Source: an uncultured Croceitalea sp.
GTDB taxonomy: Bacteria > Bacteroidota > Bacteroidia > Flavobacteriales > Flavobacteriaceae
Length of the DNA stretch: 64,000 nt
Assembly: GCA_947499565.1 (NCBI GenBank)
Contig: CANMOV010000004.1
Location: 186,001-250,000, forward strand
Direction: 5' to 3'
Position 1 is the stretch's first letter. Each line of letters starts with the position of its first letter. The translations under genes and the position numbers were made by a program. Under the pieces are notes generated by a model that saw only the letters and a list, made by a program, of their open reading frames with translations, was not told where the DNA came from and did not search any database. Of this stretch, positions 7,373 through 17,022 are shown in pieces.

Positions 7373-10231
7373 ATGAATACAGATGCATTTGCTCTTCGCC
7401 ATATAGGTGTTCAAGAGAAAGACTTACAAAAAATGTTCGAAATCGTTGGAGTTAAAGATTTAGACGAACTCATAGATCAAACTATTCCAGATGATATTCG
7501 GTTAAAAGAAAAATTAAATCTACCAGCTGCAGTTAGTGAACATGAGTTTTTAAGTCTGCTTCAAAACCTATCAAGCAAGAACAAAGTATTCAAATCATAC
7601 ATTGGCTTAGGGTATCATGAGAGCTTGACCCCTTCGGTAATTAAAAGAAATATTCTTGAGAACCCAGGTTGGTATACTGCTTACACACCTTACCAAGCAG
7701 AGATTGCCCAAGGCAGATTAGAAGCATTGTTAAATTTCCAAACTATGATTTGTGATTTAACGGGTATGCCATTGGCTAATGCTTCTTTGTTAGACGAAAG
7801 TACAGCTGCTGCAGAAGCAATGACAATGCTTTTTGATGTACGTTCCAGACAACAGAAAAAAGAAGGCGTATTAAAGTTTTTTGTTTCTGAAGAAATACTA
7901 CCTCAAACTTTAAGCCTTTTAGAGACACGCTCAACTCCTTTAAATATTGAGCTTGTAATAGGAGATCATGAAGAGTTTGACTTCTCTAAAGATTTCTATG
8001 GTGCTATTCTGCAATATCCCGGCAAACATGGTCAGGTAAATGATTATGCTGACTTTGTGAACAAGGCACAAGAAAATGACATAAAAATTGCTGTAGCTGC
8101 TGATATTTTAAGCCTAGTTTTATTAACTCCTCCAGGAGAATGGGGAGTAGATGTAGTTGTTGGAACAACACAACGTTTTGGGATTCCGTTAGGCTATGGA
8201 GGTCCTCATGCAGCATTTTTTGCTACTAAAGAAGAATACAAGCGAAGTATTCCAGGACGTATTATTGGGATGACCAAGGATACGGATGGCAATCCTGCAC
8301 TTCGTATGGCATTACAAACGAGAGAGCAGCACATAAAAAGAGACAAAGCAACTTCTAATATATGTACAGCACAGGTTTTATTAGCAGTAATGGCAGGGAT
8401 GTATGCCGTCTATCATGGCCCAGAAGGATTAAAATACATTGCCAATAAAGTGCATAATAAAACTAAAATATTAAGCGAAGCTTTAAAAAATTTAAGTTTG
8501 GAGCAGCTTAATTCTGAATACTTCGATACGATAAAAATTGCTACAGGAGATTCAAAACAAGTTATTGAAGTGGCCGAAAAGGCAGGTTTCAACTTCAATT
8601 ATATCGATAAAAAAATCATTTCCATTTCGGTGAATGAAGCTACTTCATTTCAAGACATCAAAGCCATAGTAGAAATTTTCAAAACACTAAAAACAAAAGT
8701 AATCGTTGAAGATTTTTATGTTACCGCTGACAAAATCAGTGTGATTTCAAATTCTTTACAAAGAAAGTCTGCTTTTTTAGAACAACCTGTTTTTAATGCC
8801 TATCACTCAGAAACAGAGTTGATGCGTTACATTAAAAAACTAGAACGCAAGGATTTGGCTTTAAACCATTCTATGATTTCACTTGGCAGTTGTACCATGA
8901 AATTAAATGCAGCTTCGGAAATGTTACCATTAAGCTGGGCAAATTGGGGAAATATTCACCCTTTTGTTCCTTTAAATCAAGCGGAAGGATACCAGTTAGT
9001 TTTAAAAGAGCTAGAAGAACAATTAAATGTGATAACAGGCTTTGCCGCTACCTCTTTACAACCAAACTCAGGTGCACAAGGAGAATATGCAGGTTTAATG
9101 ACCATTAGAGCCTATCACGGATCTCGTGGTGAAGCGCATCGTAATATTTGTATTATTCCAGCCTCTGCACACGGCACAAATCCTGCTTCTGCAGTGATGG
9201 CAGGAATGAAAGTTGTGGTCACCAAAACCGATGTAAGAGGAAATATTGATGTTATTGACTTGGAAGAAAAGGTTAATCTTCATTCTGAAAATTTAGCAGC
9301 GCTAATGGTTACTTATCCTTCTACCCATGGTGTTTTTGAGTCTTCCATTAAATATATTACAAAACTAATACATGATAATGGCGGACAAGTTTATATGGAT
9401 GGTGCCAATATGAACGCCCAAGTTGGACTAACAAATCCAGCTACTATTGGAGCAGATGTATGTCACCTTAACTTGCACAAGACTTTTGCTATCCCGCATG
9501 GTGGTGGTGGTCCTGGTGTTGGTCCAATTTGTGTTGCAGAGCAGCTAAAACCATTCTTGCCCACTAATCCCGTTATTGAAACTGGAGGAAACGAAGCTAT
9601 TACAGCAATATCTGGTGCACCCTGGGGTAGTGCTTTAGCTTGCTTAATATCATACGGCTATATTAAAATGCTAGGAGCGGATGGTGTAACAAATGCTACA
9701 AAAATTGCCATCCTTAATGCCAATTATATTAAAGAGCGTCTAAATGGCAAATTTGATGTTCTATATACCGGCGAAAAAGGTAGAGCAGCGCATGAGATGA
9801 TAATCGATTGCAGACCATTTAAAGAAAATGGAATAGAAGTCACGGACATTGCAAAACGATTGATGGACTACGGTTTCCATGCACCTACAGTATCTTTTCC
9901 TGTAGCTGGAACTATTATGATAGAACCTACAGAAAGTGAAGGTTTAGCCGAACTAGATAGATTCTGTGAGGCTATGCTATCTATTCGTAGCGAAATTGAT
10001 GAAGCCATTTTGGAAAATCCGGATAACATATTAAAAAATGCGCCACATACTTTAGACATGGTAACCTCAGACGATTGGGCTTTCCCATACAGTCGCCAGA
10101 AAGCCGCTTTCCCTATATCCTTTGTAGCTGAAAATAAGTTTTGGCCAACTGTAAGAAGGACCGATGAAGCTTTTGGGGATCGTAATTTAATTTGTACTTG
10201 CACCCCTATTGAAGCATATGTTGAAGCATAG
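7373..10231 (+). CDS. gcvP: glycine dehydrogenase (decarboxylating), P-protein
   Basis: This 952-residue single-chain P-protein of the glycine cleavage system uses PLP to decarboxylate glycine and passes the aminomethyl group to lipoyl H-protein. Both homologous halves are present. The PLP lysine is Lys-703 in HLNLHKTFAIPHGGGGPG, preceded by the substrate-site segment NSGAQGEYAGL. The N-terminal RHIG motif and C-terminal PVAGTIMIEPTESE are family hallmarks. The protein is full length. gcvT and gcvH are not in this window, as is common in this phylum. A strong hairpin terminator follows. Confidence 0.98.
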   Translation: MNTDAFALRHIGVQEKDLQKMFEIVGVKDLDELIDQTIPDDIRLKEKLNLPAAVSEHEFLSLLQNLSSKNKVFKSYIGLGYHESLTPSVIKRNILENPGWYTAYTPYQAEIAQGRLEALLNFQTMICDLTGMPLANASLLDESTAAAEAMTMLFDVRSRQQKKEGVLKFFVSEEILPQTLSLLETRSTPLNIELVIGDHEEFDFSKDFYGAILQYPGKHGQVNDYADFVNKAQENDIKIAVAADILSLVLLTPPGEWGVDVVVGTTQRFGIPLGYGGPHAAFFATKEEYKRSIPGRIIGMTKDTDGNPALRMALQTREQHIKRDKATSNICTAQVLLAVMAGMYAVYHGPEGLKYIANKVHNKTKILSEALKNLSLEQLNSEYFDTIKIATGDSKQVIEVAEKAGFNFNYIDKKIISISVNEATSFQDIKAIVEIFKTLKTKVIVEDFYVTADKISVISNSLQRKSAFLEQPVFNAYHSETELMRYIKKLERKDLALNHSMISLGSCTMKLNAASEMLPLSWANWGNIHPFVPLNQAEGYQLVLKELEEQLNVITGFAATSLQPNSGAQGEYAGLMTIRAYHGSRGEAHRNICIIPASAHGTNPASAVMAGMKVVVTKTDVRGNIDVIDLEEKVNLHSENLAALMVTYPSTHGVFESSIKYITKLIHDNGGQVYMDGANMNAQVGLTNPATIGADVCHLNLHKTFAIPHGGGGPGVGPICVAEQLKPFLPTNPVIETGGNEAITAISGAPWGSALACLISYGYIKMLGADGVTNATKIAILNANYIKERLNGKFDVLYTGEKGRAAHEMIIDCRPFKENGIEVTDIAKRLMDYGFHAPTVSFPVAGTIMIEPTESEGLAELDRFCEAMLSIRSEIDEAILENPDNILKNAPHTLDMVTSDDWAFPYSRQKAAFPISFVAENKFWPTVRRTDEAFGDRNLICTCTPIEAYVEA

Positions 10232-10255
10232 AAAAATCAATATTTTAAAGCACTT

Positions 10256-10290
10256 AAGCCTATTTTTCGTCATAAAAAATAGGCTTTTTT
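10256..10290 (+). terminator. intrinsic terminator of gcvP
   Basis: A perfect 12-bp inverted repeat (AAGCCTATTTTT at 10256-10267 and its complement at 10275-10286) with a 7-nt loop is followed by a T run, 25 bp after the gcvP stop. Confidence 0.9.
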
Positions 10291-10417
10291 CTTGCCATAC
10301 TTTAGCAAAACTTTTGTTGACCATCGTACCAATTGTTATGCATGCATAATAGTTCTATATTGTTTTTACTTACCTTGTAGAATACACTAATTCAGAACAA
10401 GACTATACTAACCATAT

Positions 10418-11476
10418 ATGAAAATAGGAATTACAGGGACTGGAAGTTATTTACCAGAAATTGTTACTAAGAATGATGAATTTCTTAATCATCGTTTTCT
10501 AGGAGCAGATGGTAGTGAATTTGAACATCCAAACGCTACCATTATTGAGAAATTTCAAGCGATTACAGGTATTGCAGAAAGACGTTACGCCAAACCAGAG
10601 CTAAAAACATCGGATTTAGGTTTTTTAGCAGCTGAAAAAGCGATTGAAAATGCAGGTATTGATAAAGAAGATTTAGACTATATTATCTTCGCTCATAATT
10701 TTGGAGATGTAACCCACGGTAAAATACAAGGAGACACACTACCTTCTTTAGCAACCCGTGTAAAACATTTACTAAAAATAAAGAATACTTCATGCGTTGC
10801 CTATGATATATTATTTGGTTGCCCTGGCTGGATTGAAGGTGTAATACAAGCCAAAGCCTTTATACAAAGTGGAATGGCAAAAAAATGTTTGGTAATTGGC
10901 GGAGAGACTTTGTCGCGCGTAATTGACCCACATGATCGTGATAGTATGATTTATTCTGATGGAGCTGGTGCCTGTATTTTAGAAGCGCATAGTAACTCTG
11001 GCGAAATTTTAAAACACGCCTCACAGACCCACGCCAATGGAGAAGCTTACTACCTTTATTTTGACCGTACTTACAACCAAGATGGCTGTTCAGATACCAG
11101 ATATATTAAAATGGACGGTAGAAAAATCTATGAATTTGCTTGTACCCATGTACCACCAGCAATGGCAAATTGCTTAAACGATAGTGGTATTGGAATTGAC
11201 GAAGTAAAAAAGATTTTTATTCATCAAGCTAATGAAAAGATGGATCAAGCCATTATCAAACGTTTCTATCGGATTTACGGCAAAGAAGCTCCAGATTCAG
11301 TGATGCCAATGATAATTCAAGAAATGGGAAATAATTCTGTAGCTACGGTACCTATACTTTTTGATAGAATTAGAAAAGGGAAAGTAGAAAATCATGGAGT
11401 ACAAAAAGGAGATGTTGTTATATTTGCAAGTGTTGGCGCTGGTATGAATATCAATGCCATCGTTTACAAATATTAG
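10418..11476 (+). CDS. 3-oxoacyl-ACP synthase III family protein
   Basis: A 352-residue FabH-like ketosynthase. It has the Cys-His-Asn triad: Cys in DILFGCPGW, His in FIHQANEKMD and Asn in EMGNNSVATVP. Compared with housekeeping FabH it has an extended N-terminal part (NHRFLGADGSEFEHPN) and an unusual YDILFGCPG nucleophile loop, which suggests a non-standard starter or acceptor. It is followed on the same strand by a methyltransferase-like gene and a GT2 glycosyltransferase, so it may serve specialised lipid or surface-glycolipid synthesis. The enzyme class is clear from the triad; the substrate is not known. Confidence 0.9.
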   Translation: MKIGITGTGSYLPEIVTKNDEFLNHRFLGADGSEFEHPNATIIEKFQAITGIAERRYAKPELKTSDLGFLAAEKAIENAGIDKEDLDYIIFAHNFGDVTHGKIQGDTLPSLATRVKHLLKIKNTSCVAYDILFGCPGWIEGVIQAKAFIQSGMAKKCLVIGGETLSRVIDPHDRDSMIYSDGAGACILEAHSNSGEILKHASQTHANGEAYYLYFDRTYNQDGCSDTRYIKMDGRKIYEFACTHVPPAMANCLNDSGIGIDEVKKIFIHQANEKMDQAIIKRFYRIYGKEAPDSVMPMIIQEMGNNSVATVPILFDRIRKGKVENHGVQKGDVVIFASVGAGMNINAIVYKY

Positions 11477-11583
11477 ATTTTAAGTCATTTCACAACGAAG
11501 AATAACCTAATGATTGATAAATCTTAGTTATTGATATTAGATTTCATGATTTCGTTATAAATGACATACTCATAACATAGCCC

Positions 11584-12105
11584 ATGTACGAAGGCAAATA
11601 CCCGCATAAGAGATACCGAATTACCTTAGACTTTTTAAAAAAACATATAAGTACTAGTGAATCTATTTTAGATTTAGGCGTTGAAAATCCGTTTTCAGAA
11701 ATCATGAAATCGGAAGGATTCAAAGTAGAAAATACGCAAGGTGAAGATTTAGACTTAAATTTTGAATCGGTAACCAATACTCAAGCAGAAGTAGTAACCG
11801 CTTTTGAAATTTTTGAACACCTTGTTGCTCCATTTAATGTGCTGAGAGAAATAAAATCCAAAAAAATAGTAGTAAGCATTCCCATGCGGCTATGGTTTTC
11901 AGCTGCTTATAAAAGTAAGACAGACCCATGGGATAGGCATTACCATGAATTTGAAGATTGGCAGTTTGATTGGCTTTTGGAAAAAGCAGGATGGAAAATT
12001 CTTGACTCCGCAAAATGGACCAATCCCACTAAAAAAATTGGGTTTCGCCCCCTACTCCGCTATTTTACCAATAGATATTATATTGTTTACGCAGAAAGAG
12101 TGTAA
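11584..12105 (+). CDS. SAM-dependent methyltransferase-like protein
   Basis: A 173-residue class I methyltransferase-like protein. ESILDLGVENPFSEIM is a motif I-type SAM loop, though it lacks the usual GxGxG glycine series. AFEIFEHLVAPFNVLREI matches the post-motif region and KKIVVSIP a later strand. The C-terminal segment HYHEFEDWQFDWLLEKAGW is typical of this flavobacterial family. The degenerate glycine loop leaves catalytic competence open. It is followed by the GT2 gene after 9 bp and probably acts with it and with the upstream ketosynthase. Confidence 0.75.
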   Translation: MYEGKYPHKRYRITLDFLKKHISTSESILDLGVENPFSEIMKSEGFKVENTQGEDLDLNFESVTNTQAEVVTAFEIFEHLVAPFNVLREIKSKKIVVSIPMRLWFSAAYKSKTDPWDRHYHEFEDWQFDWLLEKAGWKILDSAKWTNPTKKIGFRPLLRYFTNRYYIVYAERV

Positions 12106-12114
12106 TTTTAGTGA

Positions 12115-12960
12115 ATGCGAATAAGCATTATAATCCCTGCACATAACGAGGAAAAATATCTAGCTTCCTGCTTAAGCTCTTTTGTAGCACAGACACTCCA
12201 ACCGGATGAACTTATCGTTGTTGATGATAATTCCACAGATAACACCTATAAAATAGCCTTGGAATTTGCACAAAAACAGGATTGGATAAAAGTATTTCAA
12301 CGTAAAAGCAGCAATGAACATATCCCTGGAAAAAAGGTGGTAGATACTTTTAATTTTGGGTTACAACATGTTTCTGATTATGACTTACTAGGAAAGTTTG
12401 ATGCAGATATCATTTTACCAAAGAATTACTTTGAGATGATGCGTAACCATTTTCAAAGCAATTGGAAATTGGGTATGTGTTCAGGATTACTTTATATTGA
12501 AAAAGAAGGTAATTGGGTGTACGAAAACATTGCTGACAAAAGCCATGTGCGCGGACCAATTAAATTATACCATAAAGCATGCTTTAAAAAGATTGGTGGC
12601 TTACGCCCAGCGACTGGATGGGATACTGTAGATACGCTTTTAGCTAAATATCATGATTTTGAAACTTTAACAGATGCTACATTACAAGTAAAACATCTGC
12701 GACATTTAGGGCAAGATTATAAAACCAAAAACTACTTCGCCAAAGGCGAAGCCTTGTATAAAATGCGTTATGATATTGTATTGGCTAAACTAGCTGCTTT
12801 AAAAATGGCCTGGTCTATAAAAAGCCTAAGAATGTATGTGCAAATGATATTTGGATATTTAAATGCTTTCTTTAAGAATACTACACGTTTTGTTACTAAA
12901 GAAGAAGGTAGGTTTATTAGGAAGCTTCGCTGGAAAGGGATACTAAACAAAATATCTTAA
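12115..12960 (+). CDS. family 2 glycosyltransferase
   Basis: A 281-residue GT-A fold enzyme starting MRISIIIPAHNEEKYL, with the nucleotide-sugar-binding segment ELIVVDDNSTDNT and a DxD metal motif in GKFDADI (about residue 99). A membrane-association segment may lie near residues 225-250. No long transmembrane tail is present, so it is likely a cytoplasmic or peripheral enzyme adding a sugar to a lipid or surface glycan. It is encoded 9 bp after the methyltransferase-like gene. Donor and acceptor cannot be read from the sequence. Confidence 0.88.
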   Translation: MRISIIIPAHNEEKYLASCLSSFVAQTLQPDELIVVDDNSTDNTYKIALEFAQKQDWIKVFQRKSSNEHIPGKKVVDTFNFGLQHVSDYDLLGKFDADIILPKNYFEMMRNHFQSNWKLGMCSGLLYIEKEGNWVYENIADKSHVRGPIKLYHKACFKKIGGLRPATGWDTVDTLLAKYHDFETLTDATLQVKHLRHLGQDYKTKNYFAKGEALYKMRYDIVLAKLAALKMAWSIKSLRMYVQMIFGYLNAFFKNTTRFVTKEEGRFIRKLRWKGILNKIS

Positions 12961-13114
12961 GCATATGTTTAGTATGATTTTCTATTCTATTCATACAATC
13001 TTAATGACTTTTTATTTAATCACAGGATATAGTAAAGAAAATCTGTTTTCCAATTAAAATGATTCATTAGAAAACTAATTCTTAAAGTCACAAAGAATAT
13101 CATATAATGTGAAT

Positions 13115-14197
13115 TTAATCTAATGATTCCAATTCACGATAAAGCTCTACTCTAGAGTTAGGGTATTTTTTTGAGATATCGTTCATTCTTATAAAATACA
13201 TATATAATCTATGGTTACGACACATCCAAAAGATTAATAAAAACAAGATTAATTTTCCCCAAAGAGACAATAGAATTATAAAATTTCTAAAAAATATTAT
13301 TACTGTGCTATTAAAAAAATGTTTCCCCTCATTAGTATCATATTGTGCAATAAAACTTAATAATGGATAAAAAGATTGAATAGCAGCATATCCAAATAGA
13401 ATAAAAATAAAAAAAGCTGGAACATGCATAATTTTACTATCAAATCTAGATATTAACATAGAAAAAAATGCAGCTGAAATAAACCCCCCAACACTACTTG
13501 CAATCCAATAGAGACTATTAACGTCCTCAGAACTAGAACTGTTTAGACTATCTAAAAATCCATATTTAAAAGAGCAATCAAGGAAAAGAAATACTGAAAA
13601 CCAAATCCCAACCAATAATAATGGTCTCTGAATATTAAAATTTCCATTCTTATTAAAAGAAGAAAAAGCTAAAATATGATAACAAGCGAAAAGTGTAAAT
13701 GTCGATGCATAGTTGAAAACTTCAAAAATTATATCCATCCAAACTGGTCTAATTTGACCATTCCATAGAGAAAATGCTTGAAAGACATAATATAAAAGCC
13801 ATATACCACAGGTCAATGTCCACCAAGAAATCATTTTATCGATAGATTGAATAGATCTGTCTGAGTATTCTTCAAAATCCTTTTTCCTTGAAATTTGAAA
13901 TCTTCTGTGAATATTTGGGAATTTCTTTAAAACCTCTTTAGTACTAAGTCCATTAGGTGGTCGAGCAATAATAAAGCAAGTACACAAAAATGCATTTGAA
14001 AGGACAACTAATTTAAAATAATCTACTTCCCAAATATCTATTTTAGTAAACTTATCAATAGCTTCTAAAAGAAGTATTACATGGTGCAGAATAGTAGCTA
14101 TTACTGGAAGGCCAAAATGTCTACCCGCTTCAGGAAAAAACTTTTTTAAACTAAATTCGGATAAAAAATGACCAAATCCACTTGAAGAATCTGTCAT
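13115..14197 (-). CDS. multi-pass membrane protein, unrecognised
   Basis: A 360-residue protein with about eight to nine hydrophobic segments separated by short loops, a soluble stretch with basic and aromatic residues (about 95-125, NIHRRFQISRKKDFEEYSD) and a charged C-terminal tail. I do not recognise a family. The DNA around it looks more AT-rich than the flanking housekeeping genes, and it sits with one tiny membrane protein between unrelated conserved genes. That context suggests a lineage-specific or acquired islet. The two genes are co-directional with a 20-bp gap. Confidence 0.7.
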   Translation of the reverse strand: MTDSSSGFGHFLSEFSLKKFFPEAGRHFGLPVIATILHHVILLLEAIDKFTKIDIWEVDYFKLVVLSNAFLCTCFIIARPPNGLSTKEVLKKFPNIHRRFQISRKKDFEEYSDRSIQSIDKMISWWTLTCGIWLLYYVFQAFSLWNGQIRPVWMDIIFEVFNYASTFTLFACYHILAFSSFNKNGNFNIQRPLLLVGIWFSVFLFLDCSFKYGFLDSLNSSSSEDVNSLYWIASSVGGFISAAFFSMLISRFDSKIMHVPAFFIFILFGYAAIQSFYPLLSFIAQYDTNEGKHFFNSTVIIFFRNFIILLSLWGKLILFLLIFWMCRNHRLYMYFIRMNDISKKYPNSRVELYRELESLD

Positions 14198-14217
14198 TAA
14201 AAAGAGTATTATTCAGT

Positions 14218-14424
14218 TTATTTCTTGGAAAGAGAAATTACTTCAAGCATAGATTTTGCTGTGAATAATGAGATTACACCCGTGAAAAGAAACCCTATAA
14301 GAGCAAAAATAAAATTTTGATTTGAACTAGCTAATAATACTAGGAAAACTCCAAAAAAAACAGCATTAAAATAGATTACAATTAATTGAAGTGGAGTGTA
14401 TTTATAACGTTTTAAATCGTTCAT
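14218..14424 (-). CDS. small two-pass membrane protein (68 aa), unrecognised
   Basis: A 68-residue protein with two hydrophobic segments (about residues 13-32 and 37-58) in a short hairpin arrangement and a basic N-terminus (MNDLKRYKYTP). It lies 20 bp upstream of the 360-residue membrane protein on the same strand, so the two probably form a unit. No homologous family is recognised. Confidence 0.6.
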   Translation of the reverse strand: MNDLKRYKYTPLQLIVIYFNAVFFGVFLVLLASSNQNFIFALIGFLFTGVISLFTAKSMLEVISLSKK

Positions 14425-14501
14425 ATTGGAAAGAATTTAATTTGGTTAGTGTTTTCAATCTGATAAAGATTTAATAAATATACAAATAAAGATTTGCTTA
14501 T

Positions 14502-16169
14502 TTACTCCAATACCTCAACAATAGGCTTTCCGGTAGTTCCATTGGGGAATGCTATACCTAGCATACTAGCTATAGTTGGAGCAATATCTGGTATCTCCGT
14601 TCTGTTCACTGTGCTTCCTTTTTTTATACCATTACCATAAAATAATAAGGGCACATGAGTATCATAAATCATGGGAGAACCATGGGTAGAACCCATCCTA
14701 GGGTATGAAATATATGCAGGTTTGGGAACTAAGAGGATATCTCCAGATCGTTTTTGGTGCCATCCATTTTGTAAAATATAGGGTATTCCACGAGTATATT
14801 CATTTTGCCACATTTGATACCCTGTATATGCTTTATCCATATGGTTATAGCTTAATAACTCTATAGCAATCTCTTCTTGCACATCATCTAAATTCATATC
14901 TAGATTCGCAATCACTTTTCTATCTAAAAACAATTGGTTATTACTAATATTTTTTATCAAATCTGTAGTACCGTACGTGTAAGTGAGAAATTCATTAAAC
15001 TTAGTTCTGGTTTCTTTCCAATCTAAATAATCTGCAGGAATCTTCTGGTCTTTTAAATAGGCAGGGACATGTATTGCACCATGATCAGCAGTTAAAAACA
15101 CCGTGTACTTTCCTATACCTACTTTAGCATCCAAGGCATTCAAAAGTCGCGCTAAATCTAAATCCAATCTCAAATACGCATCCTGAATTTCTTTAGAATT
15201 TACTCCAAATTTATGTCCAATATAATCTGTACTGCTGTAACTAACAGCCAAAAAATCTGTAATAGCATCAGTTCCCAAACTTTCTTTTTCTAAGGCTTCG
15301 AGAGCGAAATCTGTAGTAAGGCTATTTCCCCAAGGGGTATATTTTATAATTTCAAAATCCTTGGTCTTACTTAAAAGGTTTGGTGTACTGTGCGGGAAAA
15401 CTGGAGCTGTTTCTGTTTCAAATAGGCCTTCATAAGCATTATTATCAGTTCCACTTTCAACATATAAACTAATATCCTTTAATGTGGTCCACGCTTTTTT
15501 ATAGCGCTGTGCCTTTCCAGAAACATTAAAATCTGTAACCCATTGTGGTAAAGCATTCATGTAATAAGAACTTGTTATCCATTTACCAGTGTCATCACCT
15601 TCAAACCAATAGGCAGCATTTGCAGTATGACCTCCTGGTAATACTGCTCCTCTATCTTTTAAGGCAATTGCAATAGTTTTACCGCGCATTTGCGTGTGTA
15701 ATCGTAATTGATCTGTTATTGTAGTAGTAAGCATACGATGAGGTGACATTTTACCAGCATCTGAAGTTGTTCCTACAGAATTATAGCTCTCATCTGAGGC
15801 ACAGTAAACCGATGCATCTGCTTCTTTATCATACCAGTTGTTTCCTATAATACCATGCGAACTTGGCGTAGCGCCTGTATAAACCGATGTATGACCAGGG
15901 CCTGTACTAGTGGGCGCATAATTAAAATGGTGATTTTTACAATTATATCCTTGTCCTGCTAAACGTTTAAATCCTCCTTCTCCATAATGGTTCCAGAAGC
16001 GTGTTAAGTAATCATAACGCATTTGGTCCACAATGATTCCTACAACGAGTTTTGGTGCTTCCGAAGTTTCAGTTTGAGCAGCAACCTTATTCTTTTGCCT
16101 TCTCTGAGCATCAACTTGCAAAAAAGAAACCAAAAATATAAGAGTAAATAGTTGGATGTAATTTTTCAT
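14502..16169 (-). CDS. pafA: PafA-type alkaline phosphatase (exported)
   Basis: A nucleotide pyrophosphatase/phosphodiesterase-superfamily phosphatase resembling PafA of Elizabethkingia, a periplasmic phosphate-insensitive phosphomonoesterase. From ATG 16169 it has 555 residues with a clean signal peptide ending near VDAQ; an upstream ATG at 16193 would add eight residues and spoil the signal. Metal and catalytic positions visible are DQMRYD (Asp-48), the likely Thr-89 nucleophile in TSTGPGH, TADHG, and the late His pair around STHGSP and DTHVP. It stands alone between a membrane-protein pair and the divergent mlaE-like gene. Confidence 0.88.
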   Translation of the reverse strand: MKNYIQLFTLIFLVSFLQVDAQRRQKNKVAAQTETSEAPKLVVGIIVDQMRYDYLTRFWNHYGEGGFKRLAGQGYNCKNHHFNYAPTSTGPGHTSVYTGATPSSHGIIGNNWYDKEADASVYCASDESYNSVGTTSDAGKMSPHRMLTTTITDQLRLHTQMRGKTIAIALKDRGAVLPGGHTANAAYWFEGDDTGKWITSSYYMNALPQWVTDFNVSGKAQRYKKAWTTLKDISLYVESGTDNNAYEGLFETETAPVFPHSTPNLLSKTKDFEIIKYTPWGNSLTTDFALEALEKESLGTDAITDFLAVSYSSTDYIGHKFGVNSKEIQDAYLRLDLDLARLLNALDAKVGIGKYTVFLTADHGAIHVPAYLKDQKIPADYLDWKETRTKFNEFLTYTYGTTDLIKNISNNQLFLDRKVIANLDMNLDDVQEEIAIELLSYNHMDKAYTGYQMWQNEYTRGIPYILQNGWHQKRSGDILLVPKPAYISYPRMGSTHGSPMIYDTHVPLLFYGNGIKKGSTVNRTEIPDIAPTIASMLGIAFPNGTTGKPIVEVLE

Positions 16170-16284
16170 TAGAAATAGCTGTTTGATTAACAAATCTATT
16201 CAATTCTTTTGGTCAAAAAATTAAATCAAGGTTAAATGACGTTCAATATTACTATTTTTACGCTTCAAGTAGATTTCTTAATTC

Positions 16285-17022
16285 ATGAACTACATAGCTG
16301 CCATTGGCAAGTACTTTATTATGGTAGGTGAGGTCTTTAAAAAACCCACCAAATGGCGTATCATGAAATCCCTGATTTTAAAAGAAATTGATGAGCTCAT
16401 TTATGGCTCCATGGGCATTATCATTTTTATCGCTTTTTTTATTGGAGGTGTTGTAACTATACAGACTGCTTTAAATCTAAACAGTCCCTTAATACCCAAA
16501 AGTCTTATTGGTTTTGCTACCAGACAATCCGTAATCTTAGAGTTTGCCCCAACCTTTACCTCTATAATTATGGCCGGTAAAGTTGGGTCATATATTACCT
16601 CTAGTATTGGCACAATGAAGGTTACTGAGCAGATTGATGCATTGGAAGTAATGGGCGTAAATTCTTTGAACTATCTGGTTTTTCCAAAAATAATTGCAAT
16701 GTTGTTATATCCTTTTGCTGTTGCAGTTGCTATGTATGTAGGTATTTTTGGTGGATGGATTGCTGGAGCTTTTGGGGGTTACGCTCCAAGTGGTGAGTTT
16801 ATTAAAGGACTGCAACTAGATTTCATTCCTTTTCATATTACTTACTCTTTTATTAAAACCTTAGTTTTTGCCTTTGTAATTGCGACAGTACCTTCATTTC
16901 ATGGGTTTTACATGAAAGGTGGCGCTTTGGAAGTAGGTAAAGCAAGTACCACTGCCTTTGTTTGGACTAGTGTTGTTATTATTATTCTGAATTATATAAT
17001 TACGCAATTACTGCTTGGATGA
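16285..17022 (+). CDS. MlaE-family ABC transporter permease
   Basis: A 245-residue MlaE/YrbE-type permease with about five to six membrane segments. The typical ...ALEVMGVNSLNYLVFPKI loop lies at about residues 120-137. In Gram-negative bacteria this family moves phospholipids between the inner and outer membranes with an MlaF ATPase and an MCE (MlaD) subunit. The ATPase gene overlaps the stop by 4 bp (ATGA), so the two are coupled. No MCE protein is adjacent; it must be elsewhere. Confidence 0.92.
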   Translation: MNYIAAIGKYFIMVGEVFKKPTKWRIMKSLILKEIDELIYGSMGIIIFIAFFIGGVVTIQTALNLNSPLIPKSLIGFATRQSVILEFAPTFTSIIMAGKVGSYITSSIGTMKVTEQIDALEVMGVNSLNYLVFPKIIAMLLYPFAVAVAMYVGIFGGWIAGAFGGYAPSGEFIKGLQLDFIPFHITYSFIKTLVFAFVIATVPSFHGFYMKGGALEVGKASTTAFVWTSVVIIILNYIITQLLLG

